A stretch of 64,000 nt of DNA from Jacaranda mimosifolia (lineage: Eukaryota; Streptophyta; Magnoliopsida; Lamiales; Bignoniaceae), in contig CM032124.1 of NCBI GenBank assembly GCA_018894105.1, positions 8,417,501-8,481,500 of the forward strand, given 5' to 3'. The position numbers and the translations under genes were made by a program. Positions 36,001-45,154 of the stretch are shown here, piece by piece. The notes beneath the pieces are model-generated. The model was given only the letters and a program-made list of their open reading frames with translations. It made no database searches and had not been told where the DNA came from. Position 1 is the stretch's first letter, and the number at the start of each line of letters is the position of its first letter.

Positions 36001-37150
36001 CATACTCACCCACAGCCATTAATCCAAGCTAAGATCACATCCAAAAACACGCAGACATGTCTGCAAGCATCACTGTCAGCATATTAAACCGCACGCTTGA
36101 TCGACTGTGAATTGCATATCCAAAAAAAAAAAAAAACAAATTCTGAATGACAATTTTCATCAACTAATACACTAATTAATACTAACAAGTGTTGGAAATT
36201 AAACTTTAAAATTTCCTCATTTATTTATTAATTTCATGTTTTTGCTTTATTATATGTTATGGCCTTAGTTTAATGAGCATATCATGATCATTAGATGCGT
36301 ATTCGTTATCAGTTTGGTTGCTACATTTTGCAAATGTATGGTCCACTATTTGTCTATTTTATTAGCCTATTATAACTTCATTACACAATGCATTTGGTTC
36401 ATTACATTGCTGTAACAACCAACTTTTGCATCACTATATAAGAGACCCTAAACTAATTCTTTTTAAAAGAGCTATCATTTTCCCACAAATCTTTGAGTAT
36501 ATATTTTTGGCAATGTAACTGATGATTGATTTAGTCTTCTCGTGGTCACACACATGAATATGGATGAAGCGCTATCTCAGCAAATAAGATTTTATAGCAG
36601 AGTCGTGATCAGAGCAATCATAGATTTAGGATCGAGACAACCCTCCCTTCAATTTCTTTGATATTTTATACAATTTCATCTATTATTTCATGCAAAATAT
36701 AATTTTACATAGTATAATGAAATTTATTATATGAACCATAAAGCACTATACTGGAATTTATTTATTTTATTCATATAATTTTGACATAAAAACATAAATC
36801 ACACAATATTTGCAGCAAAAAATTCAACATAACAAAAATTGCAAACTTTCCCTCAAACCAAACATACATGAAATGGACAAAGATAATTCATCAAAAATGA
36901 ACAAGCAAAATACCTCAGATTTTGCAGCAACTTCCAACTGATGCTTCAACAAAGCATATGTCTCAGTCGGAGAGAAAAACGCACCCCGACTCTTGCCTCG
37001 AACCGGACCTGGACCCGAACTCGAACCCGGTGCACTGCAAGCAACGATTCGACCAACCCGCAAACTATAGTCTTTAACGCTGCTATTGACCCGACCCCTC
37101 AATGGCAGCGAGTTGAAATCCGTAACAACCTTCAGATTCAAACAATGCAT
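33084..37150 (-). CDS. UVR-motif plus ApaG (DUF525) domain protein, probably plastid-targeted
   Basis: A small soluble protein; the ApaG fold is a beta-sandwich thought to mediate binding, and its exact role in plants is unknown. Minus-strand coding exons: 37150-36914, 35713-35600, 34820-34740, 33976-33804, 33665-33569, 33194-33084. GT-AG sites and phases agree, giving 270 residues. Residues 1-55 are rich in Ser, Arg and Gly with few acids, as in chloroplast transit peptides (my inference). UVR-like helices follow: DYKEAARLRDTLKLFEEE at 80-97 and HERFEDAARYRDELRKI near 113-129. The ApaG domain runs from about 145 to the end: GIRVQVRSVYIEGRSQPSKG, RIRIINNSDRPVQLLRRHWI, then GVGVIGEQPVILP, FEYSSACPLSTSTGRMEGDF, and a C-terminal NVAIAPFALSTFG. 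The order matches the bacterial ApaG family. Neighbouring genes give no functional hint. Confidence 0.92.
35714..36913 (-). other. First intron of the ApaG-domain gene
   Basis: A 1.2 kb intron (donor GAG|GTATTT, acceptor GATTTAG). It carries the LTR-like dispersed repeat at 36188-36545 and a poly-A run near 36122-36136. Confidence 0.75.
36188..36545. repeat. Dispersed LTR-like repeat, copy 2, inside an intron
   Basis: Related to 10203-10560 (same orientation): TGTTGGAAATTAAACTTTAA start, CTATATAAGAGACC near 36436, TCCCACAAATCTTTGAG near 36482. It lies in intron 1 of the ApaG-domain gene, antisense to it. Confidence 0.5.
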
Positions 37151-38117
37151 TCTGCAATACTACTCCTTTTCTTTTTTCCTTTCGAAATTCCGAAGTTCTC
37201 TGTTTCTATTTCATGGTATTGTACTTGTTCAATGGAGGAGAATAGCAGGTGAAATTACCATAATGGGCATGGAGGTGGAATTGGATTGAATTGGAGTATG
37301 AGGACATCAAAGGGATTTCGTTGGCCGTCGATTTTTCATTTTTCAGTGGCTCGGAGCCATTTGAGGCAGATGGAGGCGGCGAACCCAAAGGAAGGGGATT
37401 TTTGCGGTTTATGGAAGGAAAATTTACACGTGTCAGAATCTGAAGCTGTTTTTATTTAACAGTAATCTAGTTATTTTGGGCAAAAATCAAAATGCCAAGA
37501 TATCCAAAGTAGATCTAATAAAAATTATTTTTCCCAGTTCAACTTGGATCCTGTCTTTTAGACGTGGGTAAGTCTTAAAATAACATTTAATTACGAATTA
37601 CATTAACATAACATCTATTTAATTGAGTGATCAATTGATTAAATGGTCAATTAAAGCGTAAGTTTGAATTTTAACAAATTATTCAGTTTAAATCCTCTAT
37701 TTTATTTTATATTATATCTCCTATATCATTTCATAAATATGTAACATGTATATTATATTTTTTTTTTATAAAAATAATTGATTGAAAATCAGATACACTA
37801 TACATAAATACAACAAGTTTGAATAGAAAATGGAATATAAAATTTAAAATGCAAATTATTGGTGGATACGTGTATATAAATAAAAATATATATATTTCCT
37901 AAAATAGAATATATATATATATATATACATATAATATAAATACTAATTTAAACAAAGAATGTAAAGCAATGTTTGGGAATATTTCGGGAAACATTCACAA
38001 ATATCATGCATAGGGGAAATGGAAAATATTGAACTCCTCGAGATATTCCCCAAACACGAACCTCTGTACCAAAAACCCTTAAAGCCTTTCATATTCTTTT
38101 TCCTCATTATACATACA
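37151..38117. other. Upstream region of the ApaG-domain gene and spacer
   Basis: The promoter and leader of the minus-strand gene should lie at 37151-37450. Near 37965-38062 a small foldback is visible (TGTTTGGGAATATTTCG against, in reverse complement, TGTTTGGGGAATATCTCG). A (TA)n tract lies near 37909-37928. No gene is seen. Confidence 0.4.
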
Positions 38118-38122
38118 TACAT

Positions 38123-38560
38123 TGATATGAATGTAATAGCCCAAGCTAAAGGCACATACTAAGGCTGCTATAATCAAAGTTGGGCCCTAATACGTCTCTT
38201 TTAAGCCGAGCTGGATTGATTGACCGAGCTGAACTTAAGAAAAGAGTCGAGCTGAAATCAAGAGAAGAGCCAAGCTGCACTCAAAGAAAGAGTCGAGCTG
38301 CACTCAGATTTACTTTGAATCTAGCAATTCAATGCATGAGCGAAAATAAAAGAGCATGGGGTCACACGTGTCCAAATATTATGGATTCAGTTATATTAGG
38401 ATACCTGGTGATTTAGTAGTAGTTTTCATCTCAAGTAGTGGAGTCTATGTCACATAAAAAGCTTCATTGTAATGTTCAACAAACAGATTGACACACATCA
38501 AAAATAAAAAGAGTGTTCTTATTTTTAATTTGTGCTCTTGCAGATTATTTTTTGGCATCA
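38123..38560 (+). repeat. 5' LTR of element A
   Basis: 438 bp, TG...CA. It shares long blocks with 44757-45149, such as TAATAGCCCAAGCTAAAGGC, GGGGTCACACGTGTCCAAAT and the end GCAGATTATTTTTTGGCATC. It is 45 bp longer than the 3' LTR because of an internal duplication of an AAGAGTCGAGCTG-type stretch near 38239-38305. Confidence 0.9.
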
Positions 38561-38589
38561 ATTTGGTGCTGTCTGTGGGAAACTAGATT

Positions 38590-40010
38590 AAAAGTTGAGG
38601 CATGAGGAAATGAGTAATTCTGCAGATAGCATGGAGACAGGAGCTTTAAGGGTGACGCAGAATGAGCCGGTAGCCATGGCCGCGGCGGCTCCACCATCAG
38701 TAACTATGACGCTGACCACTTCGACAAAAGGGAGGACCATTTCAATTCCTACAATGGTGGGGCAGATGACTACTGAATAGTTAGCCAACTTTTTGTGGTC
38801 CACGTTTGGTACTATTGCCTCCACTCAACCTGCCGGAATGCCTACCGTACCTCTCCTGGTGCCACCGAACCCCCTGGTCATGCCCTAGCTATTGGGAATG
38901 ACACCCACTATTCCACCGTGCCAATGCTTCTCCCTCCTGCCTCCATCGTAGCTAACCTAATGCCTATTATCAGAATGGTAATTGCACCCGGGGCACCCGC
39001 TTCCATAGATGGGGACTCCTATTCCATGGCCTGTAGCCACTTCGGCCTCAAGAGCAGTTGCTCAAGGGATGGTCGTAGCTGGGCCACCGTTCCCTGATAG
39101 TCCTAAATTATTCATGATGGGGGGCAAGAGCCAACAATAGCGCCCAGAAGAGAGTTGCTAGATTAGAGAACGAAATTAGGAGACAATCGTGGTTTGCTCA
39201 AAGAAACAGAGATGAAGAGCCTTACTGAATTAGCAGATAACTCCGAGAGGGTAGCAGAAAGTTAGGTGTTAGTGCGAAGAGGTCATCATAAGGAGAGGCA
39301 GAATCCCCAAGCAGACTTGGTTTCAGAAATTGAGGAGATAAGGAGGGAATTGCTGGAGATGAAGAGAATGACGGGAGGAAAGGTGGTGGAAGATGTCGAG
39401 GCTTCTCCATTTGTTGAAGCTATCTTGCATGACCACTTCCTAAAGAATCACAAATCCTTTGCTATGTCCAAGTACAATGGTACAATTAATCCTGTGGATT
39501 ATCTCTATGAATTTGAGAATTTAGCTTTGTTGTGTCAATTCTCGGATAGGGTGAAATGTTGGACTTTCTTGACTACTTTGGGAGGTGCCGCCCATAGGTG
39601 GTTTGGATAGTTACCTTCCCAGTCCATTCATACGTTTGGGGATTTTGCTAGAAAGTTCTTGTGTCAATTCACCACCAACAAACAGTATAGGTGCAGTGCG
39701 TAGAGTTTGCTCTCATTTTAGCAGGGAGAGAATGAAGCACTGACAAGCTTTTTTAGGTGGTTCACCATGGCTACTCTGGGGTCCCTTTGGCTACTCTTGA
39801 GTTGTTAAGTGGCGCTTTTGCTCAAGGACTTCGTCCTAGCCAAAAGGCTTGCAGATAGTTATGATGAGCTCCTACGGCCGGTAGAAAAATAAATCCATGA
39901 AGAAGAGGATTGTCAGGTGAAATAGGAAGAGTTAATGGAGAAAAGAAATGAGAAGGGGGAGGAGGCAAACTACTTTCAACAAAAGGATAATTTCACAGCT
40001 TTCAGATGAG
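38590..40010 (+). pseudogene. gag remnant of element A
   Basis: The best-preserved stretch, 39266-39610, reads as a Ty3/Gypsy gag core: MSKYNGTINPVDYLYEFENL, then CWTFLTTLGGAAHRWFG, with a stop at 39608-39610 where the family continues. Broken frames continue downstream (FCQFTTNKQY and a GENEALTSFFRWF-like stretch). Stops and frame changes before and after show it is non-functional. Confidence 0.75.
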
Positions 40011-40014
40011 AGAG

Positions 40015-40143
40015 TTGGTTCTTAGAAGAGCTGATGCATTGGGAAATATAGGAAAGTTGGAGCCTAACTGGGAAGGACCTTATAAGATAGTCAAAGTGCT
40101 GAAGGGAGGAGCATATGAACTAGAGACTTTTAAGGGAACATAA
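40015..40143 (+). pseudogene. Integrase C-terminal fragment of element A
   Basis: An open segment reads LVLRRADALGNIGKLEPNWE then GPYKIVKVLKGGAYELETF and a stop at 40141-40143. The GKLxPxWEGPY motif is the conserved tail of Gypsy integrases, also present in element B at 55258-55290. It follows the gag remnant almost directly, so protease to integrase core were deleted. Confidence 0.75.
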
Positions 40144-40344
40144 ATAGCTTGGCCGTGGAATGTGCAGAATCCAGGCGCTATTGCATGTAATCTCGTTTTG
40201 TTTTGTTTTATATTCCTAGTTTCTGTTATGTAGTTTCTTTCACTTGGTTAGCTTTGTTGAATGTTGCTTTTCTTTACTTAATTATGTAAGTTGCTTTTAA
40301 ATTCAAAGTCTTTTTTCACCTTATATAATTGCACAGCTCTGATA

Positions 40345-41335
40345 AACTAAGGACGAATGTCCAAGCAAAAATCAGCCCGGATTAGCCAACTTGTAGTGGA
40401 CAAACGTCCAAATAAAATCAACTCGGAAAAGCTAACGAAGGACGAATGTCCAAATAAAATCAGCTCGGATGAGCCAACTTGCAATGGACGAATGTTCGTT
40501 AGCTCAAATGAGCTAACCTACAAAGGACAAATGTCCATTAGTTCGGATGAGCCAACTTACAAAGGACGAATGTCCATCAGCTCGGATGAGCTAGCCTAAA
40601 AAGGATGAATGTTCGTAAGCTCGGATGAGCTAAAAAAAAAAAAAACTCAGGGAAAACAGTTCGGATGAGCTAACATGCAAAAAAAAAAGGAGCGGCTCAA
40701 GTAAACTCAGCTCAGATGAGCTAACTTACAAAGGATGAATGTCCATCAGCTTGGATGAGCTAACTTATGAAAGGACGAATGTCCAAGTGAAATTAGTTGA
40801 GATGAGCTAACTTGTGAAAGGATAAATGTCCAGGATAAATCAACTCGGATGAGTTAACTTATGAAAGGACAAATGTCCAAGTGTAAACAGCTCGGACGAG
40901 CTAACCTGCCAAGGGTGAATGTACAAAAAAAAAAAAAAAAAAAAGAGACGAATATCCAAGAAAAATCACCTCGGATGAGCTAACCAAGGACGAAGGTCCA
41001 AGTAAAGATCAGCTCATATGAGCTAACCAAGGATGAATGTACAAGCAAAAATCAACTCGGATGAGCCAAAAAAAAGGACGAATGTCCAAGCAAAAATAAG
41101 CTTGGATGAGCTAACAAAGGATGAATGTCCGAGTGAAATCAACTCGGATGAGCTAAAAAAAAAAAGGACGAATATCCAAGAGGGAAATTAGCTTAGATGA
41201 AGCTAACAAGGGATGAACGTCCTAGTAAGATCAGCTCGGATGAATCTACAAAGGATAAATGTCCAATTGAAAAAAAAAAAAAAAAGAAAGGAGATGAATG
41301 TCCAGATACAACTGCTGGATGAGCTATCAATAGCT
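40345..41335 (+). repeat. Minisatellite of element A, paired-hairpin units
   Basis: About 20 tandem units of roughly 40-50 bp alternate two motifs: GGACGAATGTCC and AGCTCGGATGAGCT, separated by short A-rich spacers that sometimes expand to poly-A (for example 40633-40645, 40925-40944, 41270-41285). Each motif is a short inverted repeat around a four-base centre (GGAC-GAAT-GTCC; AGCTC-GGAT-GAGCT). The long open frame at 40357-40599 is only a translation of the repeats. Confidence 0.9.
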
Positions 41336-41740
41336 CGGCCATTTCATCTCGGCAATGGCAGCGAAATCAAATTTCTGCTTGGCAATGGGATGGTAGACTC
41401 AACTGAACAAATTCTATTCCACTATCTTGGTAATTAGATGTTTATGCCATCCCATTACCTTGGCAATTATGGAAACAGAATTAAGGTTGCATGGCAAGGC
41501 GTCTCGGCAATCATGGAAATAGAATCAACATTGCATGGTAAGACGTCTCGGCAATAATGGAATTAAAATCCCAGGTTGCATGGTTTTATATGGCAATACG
41601 TCTTAGCAATTATGGAATTAAAATCAAAGGAGTTGCATGGATTTATATGGCAGCACGTCTCTGCAAGGTACAAAATCAAAGTTACATGGCAACTCATCTC
41701 GGCAAGTATGGGAACCAAATCAAAGTTGCATGGCAACTCG
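41336..41740 (+). repeat. Second tandem array of element A (left part)
   Basis: Around seven degenerate units of about 44-60 bp with the core TCTCGGCAATTATGGAA, an ATCAAAGTTGCATGGCAA block and a variable spacer. The array resumes at 44622 with CAAGTCATCTTGGCAA after the nested LTR. Confidence 0.75.
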
Positions 41741-44621
41741 TAGCACCACCACTCAGGATAGCACCTATGCCGAGGCACCACTCAGTTTAATCTTAAATTG
41801 AACCTACCATTCAATCAATAGACCTAAAAGATTTCAAACTTAACTTATCAACGTAGAGAAAATTTCAACTTAACTGACTCAACAAACTATCAAGTACATA
41901 CCATGATTCACTTTTCATACATTTAACAAAATATTTACGTACCTTAAGTCATTAACATCAACATGATATATCACAATGTCTCTAGGGTATACAAAATGTC
42001 CTAAAAGAACACATAAGCATATATAATCGTTTTCTATTACAAAACGTGTTTGCCCATCCAAACCTAGAGTTCCAGTTCATCACTTAAACCTATATGAGAA
42101 AATCAAAGAAATACGAGAGGTAAGTCCAAAGGACTTAGTAAGGTATAATCTTAATCATAAACAGTGGGGATTTGTTGAGGACGAATCAACTCAGCAGATC
42201 ATAAGTTAACGTTTAGAATAAGAATAATATCATATACAAATAACAGTTTGAGTAGATAGGAATCTCTCATTCCTTATCGCTCCATGAACAGTGTACAAAT
42301 GATCAGATACAGTCAGAATAAACAAGCCGGAGTCATATGTAGCTCAATGGAATTGGCTTGACATGCATATCAGAACAATTCTTATTCTAATCACTTAGTC
42401 ATATCCAAACGTGACAGCTTGACACACAGAAGATGCCCATGAGTATCCCCGGCACGTAAATGAGACAGATAGATACCTAGGGGTATCCCTAGCATATTAT
42501 TGACAGGCGGTAGATACCTAAGAGTATCCCTAGCATATCACTAACAGACGAACTATACCTAGAAGTATCCCTAGCATATTCTTGACAGATGGTAGGTATC
42601 TAGGAGTATCCCTAGCATATCACTGACAAACGAACGATACCTAGGAGTATCCCTAGCATATCACTGATAGACGGTAGCTACCTAGGAGTGTCCCTAGCAT
42701 ATCGCTAACAGACGGGTGATACCTAGGAGTATCCTTAGCATATCACTGATAAACAGTAGATACTTAGGAATATCCCTAGTATATCGATACCTAGGAGTAT
42801 CCCTAGCATATCACAGACAGATGGACGTTACCTAGGAGTCTCCCTAGCATATCATTGATACCTAGGAGTCTCCCTAACATATGGCTATCATACGACCAAT
42901 ATCAATCAATCGAATTTGCCGACGAGGCAACAAATAACATGTACAGAAATGCCGATAAGGCAATACCATAACAATTAACAAGTATGATTAAGTTATCATG
43001 GCCATATACGAATAGATAGGTACGCCGGCAAGGCACACAATAACAAGATAGGATAGGAGCAAGGACATGATAGTAACAGGTAATTTAGTGATACAGACCA
43101 CAAATAAGAGTTTTGGGGAACCTCACAGGGTTCGGTAATCAATAGCAATGATAACAAAAATCAAGGCAGATTATCAGATCATCAGAACATAATCAAGTTC
43201 AACAATAACTATGGAATAAGCTCATACAAAGCAAGTGCCAATTGACAGAACCTCATAGGAGTACAACAAATAATAGAGTGCGATAATCAAGTCCATATCA
43301 ACCCTGATAAGGGTTTATCAAGATAACTGATAAGTATAAGAACTGTCAGATTGGTAGACCCTCACATCCTAGTCTCAGAAATGTAGTCACTGACTATTGG
43401 TCCATGGGATCTACTTCTTCATCACCTAATCCAAAAGAATAGGTCCAAAATCAAGATCCTTATTCGATCATATAATCACATTTATACAAATTAACGACCT
43501 AAAATCGATACTTAATCGGCTAAATCGATAGCCTCAATAAAAACATGCTAATAGCGTCGATCCTATTAAAGGAATATATAATTTGGTCCTAAATCATCCA
43601 ATTAATCTTGCCACGACATACTAAATTGATAATGATGGTCCAATATCTCTTAAAAATCCCAATTTATCGCCACTTAGGTTTCAAATTCATAAAACGAGGG
43701 TTCCTCCACCTAATTAACTTAATTATCAAGATTATTAAATGATATGACAAAATTCGAATCTATTGACTTATGTAAATATATGCATATCTCAATATTTTTT
43801 ATCACATCTTGCGTATTCCTTGTTTATACAATACATCGTAAAGTTTGGAGGTATATACATACACATGTATGCAACTTTGACACAAGTTTCTCATTTTTTT
43901 ACCCAATATCTTTTTATCGAAGCTCCAAATGCACAACTAGCTTGTGTGCATGTAATCACCGCAACGAGACGAAGATTCTGTCTCTTAATCACCACTACGC
44001 CGCTGCTGTCGGCTGCCGTCCACCGCCAGAAATGGCCAACGACATCACCAAATTGTTCCTTTCAACTCAACTAACAAGAGCCCTCAACCAATTATAGATT
44101 TCGCCACCGTTTGGCTAGTCAATTGGTCAAAAGATCAAAATTTTGCCACCAACGCTTATGCTAAGGGGAGAAGATTGGTACCAAATTTGAGGGGTTTCCA
44201 TCACCGGAGAGGGGTGGCCGGTGAGAGGGTGGTACATGGTGGTGCAAGGCGAAAAATGGAGAAGAAAAAGGCTAAGCTGCTATTTAAAAACCAACTTTAA
44301 AAAATTATGTTTTCACCCCCAAAACTTTATTCCAACCTTCACTTAAGTCCTCAAAAGTTATTCTTCTTCAATTTCAGTCCCAAACTTAGTTAGTGCCCTA
44401 TTTTGGTCCCTTTGACTAAGAATTATTCCATACAAACCCCTAGAATTTTTTAAAGATTGCTCAATCAAGTTTTTCTCAACTTTCAAATCAACCCTAAAAC
44501 TTCCAAAATTCTTACAATCAGGTCCTTTTATCTATTTTTTCAAGCCCTAAAATCTGACCAATAAAAATCTTAATTTTCTCAATTTTTATTTTTTAAAATA
44601 CCGAATTTTAGGGGTGTTACA
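41741..44621 (-). mobile_element. Nested solo LTR of a Ty3/Gypsy (Del/Tekay-like) element
   Basis: On the minus strand it begins TGTAACACCCCTAAAATTCGG, a start typical of Del/Tekay LTRs. A G/C-rich stretch with CCGGCCACCCCTCTCCGG near 44200 follows. It runs about 2.9 kb to a GGTGGTGCTA end at 41741. No gag or pol frame is present, so a solo LTR is most likely. The flanks on both sides belong to the same tandem array of element A (TGGCAACTCG at the left, CAAGTCATCTTGG at the right). A clean 5-bp duplication is not preserved. Confidence 0.65.
42430..42890 (-). repeat. Minisatellite inside the nested LTR
   Basis: About eleven or twelve units of roughly 40 bp with the core GATACCTAGGAGTATCCCTAGCATATCAC (read in two overlapping parts: GATACCTAGGAGTATC and TAGGAGTATCCCTAGCATAT). 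The last units, after 42780, are shorter because the spacer is lost. Each unit contains two overlapping inverted repeats. Confidence 0.85.
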
Positions 44622-44756
44622 CAAGTCATCTTGGCAAATTGATGGTGACAAAGTTGAAGTTTTCCTTTCTATTTTGGTAATTAGCAAACCAAATTTCCCT
44701 TTAGCTCGAACTCGGTTATAGTTCAAACATCTTTGAACTAAATTGTGGGGGGAAGA
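44622..44756 (+). other. Remaining interior of element A and polypurine tract
   Basis: Continues the second tandem array for about 20 bases, then unique sequence up to GTGGGGGGAAGA at 44745-44756, the polypurine tract used to prime plus-strand DNA. Confidence 0.7.
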
Positions 44757-45149
44757 TGTCATACGGATATAATAGCCCAAGCTAAAGGCATATATTAAGG
44801 CTGCTATAACAAAGATAGTTCCAAATACGTCTCTTTTAAGCCGAGCTGGATTAATTGACCGAGCTGAAGTCAAAAGAAGAGCCTAGCTGCACTCAGATTT
44901 ACTTTGAATCCAGCAGTTCAATGCATGAGCAAAAATAAAGCAGCATGGGGTCACACGTGTCCAAATATTATGAATTCAGTTATATTAGGATACTTGGTGA
45001 TTTAGTAGATAGTTTTCATCTCAAGTAGTGGAGTCTATGTCACATAAAAATCTTTATTGTAATGTTCAACAGACTGATTGACACACATCAGAAATAAAAG
45101 AGTGTTCTTGTTTTTAATTGGTGCTCTTGCAGATTATTTTTTGGCATCA
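44757..45149 (+). repeat. 3' LTR of element A
   Basis: 393 bp, TG...CA, preceded by the polypurine tract and followed by the TACAT target duplication. It lacks the internal duplication of the 5' LTR and differs from it by many scattered substitutions, so the insertion is not recent. Confidence 0.9.
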
Positions 45150-45154
45150 TACAT

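Larger units (their letters stand above)
38123..45149 (+). mobile_element. Ty3/Gypsy element A: internally deleted LTR retrotransposon
   Basis: Bounded by two related LTRs (38123-38560 and 44757-45149), each starting TG and ending GGCATCA, with perfect TACAT target duplications at 38118-38122 and 45150-45154. A primer-binding-like motif TTTGGTGCTGTCTGTGGGA follows the 5' LTR. A polypurine tract GTGGGGGGAAGA precedes the 3' LTR. The interior keeps a gag remnant and the last part of integrase but no protease, reverse transcriptase or RNase H. It also carries two tandem arrays and is interrupted by another LTR at 41741-44621. It cannot move on its own. Confidence 0.9.

Noticed and set aside
40357..40599. 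80-codon repetitive protein frame
   Set aside because: A direct translation of minisatellite units; the frame is lost as soon as the unit length changes.
41563..41790. Open frames on both strands over the second array
   Set aside because: Repeat translation products with the same motif on each period.
40345..42890. CRISPR-like array of repeats and spacers
   Set aside because: Units are degenerate tandem repeats with related spacers, inside plant retrotransposons; there are no cas genes and the genome is eukaryotic.
43744..44097. Two overlapping plus-strand frames in the nested LTR
   Set aside because: No domain, and the segment is LTR sequence whose coding strand would be minus.
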